The notes under the pieces are model-generated. The model saw only the letters and a list, made by a program, of their open reading frames with translations, did no database searches and was not told the origin of the DNA. A stretch of DNA of 64,000 nucleotides from Agapanthus africanus. Lineage: Eukaryota > Streptophyta > Magnoliopsida > Asparagales > Amaryllidaceae. The stretch lies in the NCBI GenBank assembly GCA_030015575.1, contig CM057340.1, forward strand, positions 748,719,632 to 748,783,631, given 5' to 3'. The translations under genes and the position numbers were made by a program. This document shows positions 1-9,952 of the stretch, piece after piece. Within the stretch, counting starts at the first letter, position 1, and each line of letters starts with the position of its first letter.

Positions 1-2853
1 TGGCTTCATCCATCAAATGTATATGATGTTCAACAATTAAGGGACTAATCCCTTTGATGTCAGCCATTGTCCAACCAAATGCTTGCCGATTCGATCTCAA
101 TACCGTCAAAAGAGCGTTCTCTTGCTCTAAAGCTAGAGAAGCGGATATTATTACGGGTAAAGACTCATTCTTACCTAAATATGCATATTTAAGATAAGAA
201 GGTAGTGGTTTGAGATTTAGAGTCGGAGGGGAGACGATAGAAGGAGGGGTAAGGGAATGATATTCGGACTCCCCAAGAGGTTCATAACTTGCATAGGATA
301 TTGACTCGGAAAGCGCTACTGACTTTTGCGACGAGTCAAAAGATTTGAACTCGAGGGTGGACTCGTCGAAAGTATCCTCACTATAATAATTTGCTAGATC
401 AAACACTAATGCACTAGTGTCGTCGAGATCATTATAGCAAAGTTCCTCAATTTTACAGCTATCGGGAACTATCTCGTTGACAGAACAGACATCAATTATA
501 TTAGCAGAAGGTTCGGATGGCTGACTTCCTAGCTTATAAATATTAAGCTCAATTGTCATCATCTCGAAGGATAAGTTCATAGAACCGTTACGATAATTAA
601 TGACAGCATTGGAAGTAGCTAAGAAAAGGTCGGCCAAGTATCACCGGGATTTGATTCCATGGGTTCGCCACAGGCTGTGTATCCAAAACTATAAAGTCCA
701 CATGGAATATGAATTCCCCGATTTTGATCAACATATCCTCTAGCTCACACCTAGGTTGGGTGATAGATCGATCTGCTATCTGGAGAGTGCAGTGGGCAGG
801 TTTTAACTCTCCAATACCTAACTGCTCATAGATAGAATATGGGAGCAAGTTAACACTAGCGCCAAGGTCGAGTAGAGCACGATTGATGCTTTCCCCCCTA
901 ATAGTTATAGATATTATAGGACAACCGGGATCCTTACGTTTCTTAGGCAATTGTTGGGTGAAAGCTGTGCTCACGTTACTTGTCATGAATACCTTTTTCG
1001 GCACTTGAGTTTTTCTCTTCCTAGTGCACAAGTCCTTAAGGATTTTCGCATAAGACGGAACTTGTTGAATAGCATCTAGGAGAGGGATATTTATGTTAAC
1101 TTACTTAAACATTTCCACAACCTTCTCCATTTGTGCGTTAGGTTTGTTGGCCCTCAACCTGTTTGGAAATGGAGCTTTATCAATAAGTTTTGGGTCCAAC
1201 ATTTGTGGAGAAGTTTATGGGGATGGAATCGATCCTAGAATTGGAGTGTGGATCGTTTTAGGTAGATTCGAGGAAGTGGGCGAAGTGTTCGAGCCTTGGG
1301 AAAAATGGAGAATAGGCTTGGAAGAAGGTGGGAGACTAGACGAAATATGGCAAGAAGTGGAAGCCGGGGTTTCAATTGATTTCTCATTATCAATCTGTTC
1401 ACCCATTTGATTGTTCAACACTCTTCCTGATCTCAACGTGGTAACGACACTCACATTATGATTTTGTGAGTGGCCAGGATTCGGTACGGGTTGAGATGAA
1501 AGTTTTCCTTTTTCTCTCGCGCTCATCGCGGTATTTATTTGTGCAAGTTGTGCTTCTATCAATTTTATACTTTCACCGTGGGAGTTGGTGGTCTGTGTTA
1601 AAGTTTGGATAGAAGACTTGATTTCATCCGTCGACTGTATAGAGTGTTTAATAAACATATCCACGCTTCGTTCAAGCGCAGATGAGTTTTCGGTACCGGT
1701 CGTTTGGAAAGAATTATTGGCCGGATTCTGAAAAGGTTGTGATTGAAAGGGGTGCTGGCTTTGTAGTGGTGGTTGCTGTTGCTTCGGAGGAGGTCTTTGA
1801 TAATTGCTTTGGAACTGGTTTTGATTTTGGTTGGTTTGCTTTTGGCTCTAAGAAAAATTAGGATGATTTCTCCATCCTTGATTGTATGAGGAAGAATAAG
1901 GACCGTTTCTAGGTCATTGCTGAAAATCAGCATTAGTTTACTCGTGACCTTGAAACGAAGAATTTAAAGGACATTCTTCCGTCAAATGAGATGTATCGGA
2001 ACAGCAACCACACATGGTCTTGGGGAGCGGAACCAGGATTAGGGAGATTGATGAGAATTTGTTCTCCATAGCATCGAGTTTCTTTTGTATTGCTGCTATT
2101 TCGGTTTTACTGCGATGGAAATATCGAGCTGATGGATGCCTCCTCCAGATAAAGGTGGTTTAACGCTTTCTTACTGCAAAGTGTTTTCAGCGAGATCTTC
2201 CAGATATTTCCAGGCTTCACCATCATCTTTAGACATGAAATTGCATTGACACATGGTTTCAAGCATCTGCTTTGTTACTGGATTAATGCCTTCATATATA
2301 ATTCGGCACAGATCCCATCTATTTATTCCATGATGAGGACATTGGATAAGCAGATCCTTGAACCGTTCAAAGCATTTCCAAAATGGTTCATTGGGAAGCT
2401 GGGTAAACTGGTTGATTTCGCTCCGAACACGGGCGGTCTTATGATTGGGGTAAAATTTCTTAAGGAATGCTATCACGAATTCGTCCCAATTGGTAATGGA
2501 GTATTCGGCTGTGTTATAAAGCCATTTTTCGGTTAAATCACACAAAGTGAAAGGGAGAAGACGCAAGCGCATAGCATCCACAGACAGTTGTGACGTACCC
2601 ATCATTGCGCATACGTTTTCGAATTTAGTGATAAAAACGTATGCGTCTTCAGACTCGAGCCCGTGAAATTTGGGTAACAGGTTGATAAAGTGGGGTTTAA
2701 TTTCAAAATTATCCCCATTAGCTGGTGGAATAGATAAACATGTAGGAAGGGGACAGCGTATAGGATAGCATCTCTCTTGGAAAGAAATGCACGGTGGATT
2801 CTGCGCACCGGCGGATGGCAGCAGGGTGGTGTTATAATCTGATGGAGAACCGT
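1..2853 (-). pseudogene. Athila-lineage gag-protease relic
   Basis: Reading leftwards on the minus strand, this is the gag and protease part of an Athila-type Ty3 polyprotein, colinear with the intact copy at 11225-17020. The gag core lies at about 2605-2171, a proline/glutamine/serine-rich linker at about 1933-1100, and protease at 1031-597 with the active-site string LLDLGAS. The linker towards reverse transcriptase runs to base 1, so the relic continues off the window. Gag is split between frames at about 2600 and 1600-1930. A one-base shift just after the GRPF motif (about 620) throws protease out of frame from the following segment. The right end stops where the Tat-1 LTR begins at 2854, so this relic is the older target. 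The missing gag N-terminus and 5' LTR were not found elsewhere in the window. Confidence 0.88.
597..1031 (-). pseudogene. Athila retropepsin (aspartic protease) segment
   Basis: This open stretch of 144 codons holds the protease of the Athila relic, which would cut the Gag-Pol polyprotein inside the particle. The flap-side string [18 protein letters not shown] and the ILGRPFL motif are both present. Leucine in place of threonine after the catalytic aspartate is shared with the intact copy in this window (residues 769-773 there), so it looks lineage-typical rather than a mutation. The frame is lost right after GRPFL by a one-base shift. It cannot yield a working polyprotein. Confidence 0.85.
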
Positions 2854-2863
2854 TGTTTCCCCC

Positions 2864-3145
2864 AATCAGAGCAAAGCTCTGTTTGAAATTCGAATTTCAA
2901 AAATTGAGGCAACGCTTCAGATTCAGCGCTAGGCACGCTGCGCGCCACGTGTCAGACACGGATACGCTAGCGCCAGGTGCGCTGCGCCCTAGGCAGCGCC
3001 TCCCAATCAGAGTAAAGCTCTATTTAAAAATTCAAAAGTTGAAGCAACGCTTCAGATCCAGCGCTCTGCGCTGCGCGCCACGTGTCAGACACGGTACGCT
3101 AGCGCAGTTGTGCTGCGCTCCGCGCTACGTGTCAAACGTAGGTGA
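2864..3145 (+). repeat. 141-bp tandem duplication in Tat-1 U3
   Basis: Two diverged units begin AATCAGAG at 2864 and 3005. Each carries AGAGC/GCTCT-type and GAAGC/GCTTC-type mini-hairpins and a CACGTGTCAGACACG word. The second unit is a little shorter and more mutated. They lie upstream of the LTR TATA box and may act as promoter repeats, which is inference. Confidence 0.7.
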
Positions 3146-3394
3146 GCTAGCGCAAGGTGCGCCAGCGCTGGAATTAAGAATTCCCCACCATCAGATCAAA
3201 AGATCTAATAATAATAAGTCATTAATCAATTAGAATTAAAATTCTGTTATGGAAAGATCTTTCCGATCTTATTAAATCAAGAAGATTATCTTCTGCAAAA
3301 CAGAAGCCTTTGGAGTAAAGATCCAACGGTGGGAAGTATTCCCAAATCAATTAGAGAAAGATCTCTTTAACTGATTTATCAAATCAATTTGCCC

Positions 3395-3402
3395 TATATA
3401 AA
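3395..3402 (+). promoter_or_regulatory. TATA box of the Tat-1 LTR
   Basis: TATATAAA within the context GCCCTATATAAAGTCC, about 540 bp into the LTR, followed by an A-rich leader. The position and context fit a plant LTR core promoter. No transcript evidence is available from the sequence. Confidence 0.6.
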
Positions 3403-3499
3403 GTCCCCAAGACCTAAAGTCTGATATAAAAAAAAACCCCTACAAACTTTGAGAAAAACTCGAAAAGAAAGAAAAGCAAGCTTTTAGCGAAAGAAGATC

Positions 3500-3700
3500 A
3501 TTTTCTTCAAGGTAAAGAGCATGATTCTTGAACACAGAGATGAAATCATCTCATAAAAAGAAGAACTATCTTCTAAAAAAGATCATAGATCTACAAAAGA
3601 CCAAGGTCTTTGATATAAAAGAGATCAAAAGATCTTATTATAAAAACAAAAAAAAGAAGAAGTATTTACTTCATTCACAGATCATTGATCTACAAAGGCA
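3500..3700 (+). repeat. Dense run of short inverted repeats in Tat-1 LTR
   Basis: Successive words pair with themselves: GAGATGA/TCATCTC (3537-3552), AGAAG/CTTCT (3559-3574), AGATC/GATCT (3580-3592), AAGACC/GGTCTT (3597-3610), AGATC/GATCT (3622-3635), GAAGT/ACTTC (3659-3672) and AGATC/GATCT (3679-3691). Loops are 2-6 nt and gaps are only a few nt. A short open frame crossing this stretch is lysine-rich and judged non-coding. Confidence 0.7.
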
Positions 3701-4519
3701 GTGCCCTTTTTATAAATAAAAACTTTTGTTCTTGAACCTTGAGGCAAGGCCTCCTTTAAAAGAAGAACATAAACTTGTTCTCTGATCATAAGTTTGATCA
3801 AATGCGCTTTGCACTATTGAAAAGTGCCTTGCACTCATGAACTACGCTTTTGCGCTCATTGGACAGGCGCTCAGTGCCAAAGCATACCACGTGGCAACTA
3901 TAGACACAGTTTGCGCTTTGCGCTTCTAAGATAGCGTACTGCGCCCATGAACCGGCGCTCAGCGCCAAGCGCGCTACGTGTCACTCACTGGTGCGCCATT
4001 AAACCAGCACAAAGCTCTCATAAATTAAAAGTGCAATGCGCTAATAAACTGGCGCTTAGCGCTAAGCGCGACACGTGTCATCTTCGTGTGCGCTATTTGG
4101 CAGAAGCGCTATGCGCTCGTTGATTGACGCAAAGCGCCTGGCGCGCCACGTGGCGCACTGTGAGAACACACATTGTTCTGATGAATGCTATGCATTCAAT
4201 ACAAGACAAAAGATGTCAGAACCCAATGCTTAGCATTATTAAAAGGGCCAAGCCCAAATAAAGGCTCAACAACCAGAGCGATAAAATGTTAAACATTTTA
4301 ATTGAACTTAGCCCAACATTGGCCGTAAGTCCTCAACTTATATTCAACTGAGCCCATCTGCTCACGAATATTCAACAAATCTTAATCCCAAACTGGGCTA
4401 TAGATTTTCCAATCAATCTACATCCGGTTTGAGGGTACATCTCTTTACTTCTCTGATATTTGTCGTTGTAATCCTTCAACGTCTTCAGAGAGGTGACGGG
4501 TCCCGAAAACCACACATTT

Positions 4520-4810
4520 CTACGGACTGTGGGGTCCTTAAACTCATGGACTATGATGTCTTTAAACTTCATAGATTACGATGTCTCTAAACCGGACTGT
4601 GGGGTCCTTAAACTCATGGACTACGATGTCCTTAAACTTCATAGACTACGATGTCTCTAAACCGGACTGTGGGGTCCTTAAATTCATGGACTACGATGTC
4701 CTTAACCTGGGCTGTGGGGTCCCTTTAAACCCATGGACCGTAATGTCCTTAAACTAACATTGGACCGTAATGTCCTTAAACTAATCGACCGCAATGTCCC
4801 TAAACTAAAC
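4520..4810 (+). repeat. GGAC-N6-GTCC minisatellite in Tat-1 LTR
   Basis: Repeated words such as GGACTGTGGGGTCC, GGACTACGATGTCC, AGACTACGATGTCT and GGACCGTAATGTCC recur every 20-35 bp with TTAAAC spacers. They correspond by position and core to the 27-bp minisatellite in the Tat-2 LTRs. Base pairing of the flanks is kept even where the outer bases change (GGAC/GTCC against AGAC/GTCT). Confidence 0.7.
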
Positions 4811-5362
4811 AACAAAGGCCGAATGCTTTCTTGTTGGATCTAAATGATCCTGTTAAGTTGATCTTAGTCTAGAAATTAGACTAACGTATTCTTAACAAAC
4901 GTTCAAGTCGATCTTAGTCCCAAACGAGGCTAACGTATTCTTTAACCCAACCCCCAAACCCAAATCTAAGAAGATACGGATTTGGACTAATCCACGCTCT
5001 ACGGGCGACAACATAAATTAGTCTCCATATACAATCCATGGGCAACCAAACACAAGAACAAATACCCACGACACGAAGTGACCATCTGGAGAAGGAGAAA
5101 GTTGTTACCGCGATGCGGTAGCGTAATTAACTGCAGGGGCTTGCGCCTGCAGGGAAGAGCGTCACCACAATCAAAAACCCCTCAAACGAGGGGGAATCTG
5201 ACGAAGTCTGCTACATCGGCCGCATCCGTTTAAACCTTCGATACATGGTGCCATAAATCAACTTGGCATCTTCGGAGAAGTGGATGGATAGCACCAATTA
5301 GCATCTGCCCCGAATTTCAGGCAAGACGTTCGTCTTCCCGGTTTCCGGCGGTAAATAGATTC

Positions 5363-5381
5363 TGGCACGCCCGGTGGGACC
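5363..5381 (+). other. Primer-binding site of Tat-1 (tRNA-Arg type)
   Basis: TGGCACGCCCGGTGGGACC begins 5 nt after the LTR end. Its complement ends in CGGGCGTGCCA with a CCCAC T-arm side, which from memory fits plant tRNA-Arg(UCU), the primer reported for Tat/Ogre elements. The same 19 nt at the same spacing occurs in Tat-2. The tRNA identity should be checked against a tRNA set. Confidence 0.75.
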
Positions 5382-5506
5382 TTTTCATATTTCCACTCCA
5401 CACTTCGTGTGTCGTGTTCGCGAACGAATCGCGGTTTGATATGGTTGCCCTTGGGTTCGAGGTATTAAGATTTTGTTTCTTGCTTGGCGTAGAAAGCGAA
5501 ACATCA

Positions 5507-6584
5507 ATGGCATCCACTTGCGAGAAGTGTTCCAACTGCAGCTGTCCGCTCTCCGGTTGGGCAGTAAGGGTCGGAGAAGGGCAATCACTCGTTCTTAAAA
5601 TAAAACCAGGTTGCAACTCGCGCTCTGCCTCATCTGGAGGCATAGCCTACGGGCCCCAAGTGGCCTCCTTGTTAAGGATGCCGGTGGACCAAGTGACTCA
5701 GGCCACCACCGGATTGTTCTTTGGGACTATGCTCCCACCGATGAGCTTCAGCACCCCTGTACCAACACCAGAAGCTCCCAAGAAGTCGGTCTTTGATCGG
5801 CTTGCTACTACCGCGGCCCCTCTAAATGGGTCGTCCAGCTTTAACGCCTCAGTCTTCGCCAGATTGGGCCAAAATTCATGTGGGCCCATAATGAAGCTTG
5901 CAATCCCAGAAAAGGTTATTCCGAAGAGGATAGCCATCCCTGCTCCTGAAGTCGTCAAGGCGGCTTCTCCTATCAAAGGGTCGGTCTTTGCAAGACTGAC
6001 TGTTCTAGCTCCCACTCCCGCCCCTGCTCAAAAGTCTGTATTTGACAGGCTATACACTGCTGCTGGATGGAACTCGGTCTTCAAGAGGTTAGTGCCAGCA
6101 ACGCCTCATCTGAACATGGGGAACGATAAAGCCATCCACATCACCGAACCAACACCATCGGCTCGATACGCTCGACGTCACCACTGGCGCCAAGTGAGGA
6201 AGACTGGGGGCAACTCCCTCTCCGGGCTAACTCCACCAGCCCCAACGGTGGAAGTCAATACTGCTGTTCGAATCGGGAACAGCTTTGAATTGCTAAACAA
6301 GGTGCGCAGGAACTCTCCTACCACCGTACTGAAAAGATCCCCTCCACCCATGGAGAATGTTACAGGAATAAAGCCGGATCAGCCCTCTCAGCGGCTTTCT
6401 TCCAAAGTTTACAAAGTGTGGCGATGGGTCCAAAAGTCGGTGATTGATCAAGACTATCCCCGTCGACAGAAGAAGATGAAGGTTCAGCAGGAAGAGAACC
6501 GTCCTGGCAGGCTACAAAGGACGACAGCTACCTGGGTGCCCGCTGCAATGGCCCTCTCAAGACATAACGGTCCATACTATTTAC
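5507..6584 (+). pseudogene. Tat-1 ORF1, extra ORF upstream of gag
   Basis: I chose the ATG at 5507 (MAST...) because the same MAS start is kept in Tat-2 at 61619. The protein is of unknown function. It carries five copies of a short motif SVF-x-RL (SVFDRL, SVFARL, SVFARL, SVFDRL, SVFKRL) between about 5785 and 6095, then a basic stretch rich in R and H at about 6155-6210 and a conserved NSFELLNKVRRNSP block near 6280. An additional ORF before gag is characteristic of Ogre-type Tat elements. In Tat-2 this frame runs on into gag. In Tat-1 a deletion of about 120 bp near 6545-6580 puts gag in another frame, and the original frame runs on as nonsense to 6772. Confidence 0.7.
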
Positions 6585-8353
6585 ATGGCTTCCGGGAAAG
6601 AGGAAAGCCGCGCTTCGATGGGTCACCGACCGCTCACCCGATCCGTGACCAAAGCCCAGGAGCAACAACAAAAGCTTCAAGAAATGCTGACGCAAATGGC
6701 CATACTCACCAGGCCAAAGGAAAGCCCGGAGGCATCATCAGAACAGCGTCACGAACAAGAAACCGATGCTGACTTTTTACGCAGAGTCCTCGAAAAGAAG
6801 GACAGAGAAGCAGCAGAACAAGCTGTCAACATAAAACAAATGGCGCTTCTCTTCCAAGACATGGTAGGGATGATGTTATAGCCGGATCCTCCAGCTGAAG
6901 ACCCTCCGATCATTGTTGAGGACGATAGAGGGGAAACATCTAATCCTCCTCCGGCTCTTTCATCAGCCAAGGAGGAAACCATTTCCAAGGTCGCACTGGA
7001 TGACTATATAGCTCAGCAAATATGAGCTCACCAGACGAATGAAGCGGCCGGCCAAGTCGTTAAAACTGGGCGACCGTATCCAAGCTGGTATGACCAAATA
7101 AAATACCCGCCGGGATACACAATCCCCAAATTCCATGTGTACAAGGGGACAGGCAATCCTCACCAGCACGTCGCCCAGTTCAGAGCTCTTTGCGGCAACA
7201 CCGGAGGCGATGATAAGCTTTTGCTCCGTCAATTCGTCGGCAGCTTGTCGGAGACGGCCTTCGAATGGTACTCCGAACTTCCAAACGACTCCGTCAAGAC
7301 TTTTGCGGAAATGGAGCTGTTATTCACCCAGCGATTCGCGAGTGCTAGTGAACGCACCCCGATAACAGCATTGATCAATGCCAGAGTGAAGCCAGGTGAG
7401 ACGTGAGTCCAATACGCGATACGATGGAGGAATCTGTGGTCAAAATGCGAACAACCCATCGAAGAAGCACCGGCGGCCTTGATCGACAAACTGGCCTAAA
7501 TGGACCAGATGGGTCATAGACCGTCTCCTCCAAAGCTGGACTCTCGAAATGAAAAGGGAAAGGGGAAAGCGATCGTCGCTGCCAATGCTCAATAGCAGCC
7601 CGGCGGCCCAAGACCAGTTGATCGCCAAAATAACAGAACTCGATCTCTCGAAGATAAAATGAGTTGCCCTTACTCGTTCCCTCGAGACAAGACGAAGAGG
7701 TTATTCGAGCTTGCACTCCGCAACAGGCTCATTACTCTGCCAGAGCCAAGACGTCCAGCACAACCAGGCGACATTAGCAATCCTAACTACTGCCCTTATT
7801 ACCGAATGTTGGGCCATCCGATCAAGGATTGTTACATCTTCAAAAGCTGGATAGAAGATCAATACCAGCAGGGAAAATTTGTATTATCTGAGAATTGGAA
7901 GGTGAACCCGCCTCGGCCACACACTCCCAAGAAAACGGATACACCGGGGGCATCATGCTCTTTCGTAGAAGAAGCTCCATGGGAGGTCTCTCTTTCGGCT
8001 AAGACGAAAAGAATGCTGAAGGATCTCCAAATGTGCCCGGCGATCAGGTGAAAAAATCCACTGGAACCTGAGATTATCGAGGGGATGCTGAAACCGTGTC
8101 CAGCTCCAAAAATCAGTGGTGATAGCCAAAGCTCGCACACCCAGCAGTCGAAATCTTCGAAAAAGTAGAAGAAATCCAAGAAGCCCGTGAAACCTGGAGA
8201 CAAGCGCACGGACCTGCAAAAGCAGATTGACACGCTGGAGGAGTATAACCAGAAGATGCGGACTCCGGTTACACTTCAAGAGTTCCTCAGCCACGTCTTT
8301 GAGGACGCAGATGACGATAATGGAGAAGACTCGTCGGATGAATCTGAGGATTA
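6585..8353 (+). pseudogene. Tat-1 gag, 5' part (broken by stops and by the Athila insertion)
   Basis: One frame encodes the capsid-like protein from MASGKEESR to SDESEDYVV, where the Athila element cuts in. It continues at about 20378. The gag core is at about 7130-7450 and a first zinc-knuckle-like site at about 7788-7830. That site reads C-x2-Y-x4-H-x4-C where Tat-2 has C-x2-H-x4-H-x4-C, so one ligand is lost. In-frame stops fall at 6879, 7023, 7404, 7497, 7593, 8049 and 8166. The first six sit at Q, R or W codons of the sister copies, as expected from C-to-T decay of methylated DNA. An in-frame deletion of about 27 codons removes the segment after EEAPA near 7470. No protein can be made. 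Confidence 0.85.
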
Positions 8354-8358
8354 TGTGG
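8354..8358 (+). other. Target-site duplication, left copy (TGTGG)
   Basis: TGTGG directly precedes the 5' LTR of the Athila element and is repeated at 20373-20377 directly after the 3' LTR. Removing 8359-20377 rejoins the Tat-1 gag frame, as judged from the uninterrupted Tat-2 protein. Confidence 0.95.
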
Positions 8359-8806
8359 TGTTCATATCAGATTTTTGCATTTTCATACCGCCCAATTTTT
8401 ATCACATTGCATATCCGTAGATACTCTTGAGCCGTGTTTGCTAGTCAATTGCAGGATACAGGTCCTCGGCTCCAAAACGGTGAAATTCATGGAAAACACG
8501 AAAAAATCCGGGTTCTTGCCGACCACAGATAAAACACGGTCTCCGTCCCTCATCCGTATGTTGCCAGATACCAGTAGGAAGACAAAATGTCAAATCTATG
8601 CACAAGGCTCAATGGTAGCACAAGATCCAAGAGATCTACGCGGAGCTCGAGACAATCATGACAAAATCTTGACAAAAAGTCCACCTTTCCCTCAACAGAA
8701 ATTCTGGAAAATTCGTGAAGCAATTATGAGAAAATACATATACCAGAATGAAGTACTCATCAGATCAGGCCACCACCAAAAAGCCCAAAGCCCAACTCGA
8801 CAACAA

Positions 8807-8855
8807 GGCCGCGGAACCGCGGCCAAAGGGGGGTCTAGGCCGCGGTTCCGCGGCC
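8807..8855 (+). repeat. GC-rich inverted repeat upstream of the Athila TATA box
   Basis: GGCCGCGGAACCGCGGCC (8807-8824) and its exact reverse complement GGCCGCGGTTCCGCGGCC (8838-8855) are separated by 13 nt. Each arm is also nearly self-complementary. In the 3' LTR one arm has a C-to-T change (19247-19295). A diverged version occurs in the leader at about 10339-10383. Confidence 0.9.
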
Positions 8856-8945
8856 GTTCTGGCGCCAAAAGAAAAATGCAAAGGGGGGTATTTTTGTCAT
8901 TCTGTTTGGGTTCTGGTAGTTGCACTAGGGTTTCATTTTCTGGCC

Positions 8946-8953
8946 TATAAATA
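8946..8953 (+). promoter_or_regulatory. TATA box of the Athila 5' LTR
   Basis: TATAAATA in the context GGCCTATAAATAGCCC, 588 bp into the LTR. It is followed after about 30 bp by a pyrimidine-rich leader and then AATAAA at 9085, the usual U3-R order. The identical box in the 3' LTR is at 19386-19393. Confidence 0.8.
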
Positions 8954-9084
8954 GCCCAGAACTTTGTGAAGGAAAGGGTCCAATTTTTTGTATTCTCATT
9001 TTGCCTAGTTTTAGTGTTGTTCTTCTTCCTCTTCTCACCTCTTCTCCATTAAACTTGTAGTGAGCTTTTGAGTGAAGAGTGATG

Positions 9085-9090
9085 AATAAA
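9085..9090 (+). terminator. Poly(A) signal in the Athila LTR
   Basis: AATAAA about 140 bp after the TATA box, the distance expected for the R region. It would act in the 3' LTR copy at 19525-19530. Confidence 0.55.
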
Positions 9091-9934
9091 GAAGACCATT
9101 TTTATTATCATGCTTGTCTCTTTCTTTACTTGTTGTAATGTGTTGTAATTTTAATTGTTAAGTAGTTGTTGTTATTTCCTTGTTGTTTCTTTCTTCTCTT
9201 TTTTCTTTATCCTTACATACGACAATGATACTTACGCTCGATCCTCGCCAAGGTGAGGTCGCAAACAGTTAGTCGTATTCTTCTAATCTCCTTCTTTCTA
9301 TCTTCCTCTTTTGTTTTGGTTTGTTTTTCCTTATCATGAAGTGTGAGTAGTTTTATACTTGTTAGGGTAGGATAAGGGAAGTTTGAGAGAAGGAAATCTC
9401 TCTCACTCTTTCCTTGCCCAACAACTTAAATCGACTCCCGTTAATTGAACCACAATCCGCTCCTTACGGCACCCTATCCTACATGATAGCGGTGATTCCG
9501 TAGTGAGACCGGTTGTGGTTGAATTAACCGGAGGTTATGGATAAGAGCCAAGAACGGACGGACAAGCACCAAAAGGAAGACTTATGCGTTGGAAAGCCTA
9601 GCTTATACTCGCAAAGTCCTTCCTAGTCGTGCTAATCCCCGTTGTTGCCGATTACCGTAACACCGATATTAAGAGGGGCAACGAAAGATGTGGAGACTCC
9701 TAACTCAAACTAACCTAATCCTAACCCTAACAAGCTCTCTTTAAATATCAACTTAACACTTAGATAACCACAACAAAATCTGAACAACCGGACTTAACTC
9801 GTCGAAAAACACATAGAAAAAGATTCCCATCTCCCAGCGGACGACCCGTACTCAACCGGCTAGCTACGTGCGAAACCGTCTTGATTGCGGTATTTAAACT
9901 TGAACTTGAACACGACCGTATCCTAACAATCAAA

Positions 9935-9952
9935 TGGCGCCGTTGCCGGGGA
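9935..9952 (+). other. Athila primer-binding site (tRNA-Asp)
   Basis: TGGCGCCGTTGCCGGGGA starts 2 nt after the LTR and is an 18-of-18 complement of the 3' end of plant tRNA-Asp (…TCCCCGGCAACGGCGCCA), as I recall that tRNA. This primer is common in Athila elements. Confidence 0.92.

Larger units (their letters stand above)
2854..5357 (+). repeat. 5' LTR of Tat-like element copy 1 (Tat-1)
   Basis: A 2504-bp LTR. It starts with TGTTTCCCCCAATCAGAG, matching the 3' LTR start of Tat-2 on the other strand. It ends in AATA where Tat-2 ends in AACA, one C-to-T change in the terminal CA. The last 250 bp are nearly the same as the Tat-2 LTR end, while the U3 has diverged. A TATATAAA box sits at 3395-3402, giving a U3 of roughly 570 bp. 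Inside are a 141-bp tandem duplication at 2864-3145, several CACGTG-containing palindromes, and a long run of short inverted repeats. No 3' partner LTR is present, because the 3' part of Tat-1 is lost near 21.4-21.7 kb. Confidence 0.85.
8359..9932 (+). repeat. Athila 5' LTR
   Basis: Begins TGTTCATATCAG and ends CCTAACAATCA. The TATA box TATAAATA is at 8946-8953 and an AATAAA poly(A) signal at 9085-9090, so R lies in the interval between roughly 8975 and 9110. A GC-rich inverted repeat sits 90-140 bp upstream of the TATA box. Differences from the 3' LTR are at 8470, 8812, 8856, 8864, 9064, 9487 and 9836 (positions approximate to a base). Confidence 0.97.

Noticed and set aside
1093..1410. Plus-strand frame of 105 codons
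   Set aside because: It is antisense to the Athila gag linker and has no independent start context or motif.
8375..8950. 191-codon frame in the Athila LTR (and 211 codons at 18755-19390)
   Set aside because: It spans U3 and crosses the LTR boundary in the 3' copy, has no protein-like features, and lies upstream of the LTR TATA box.
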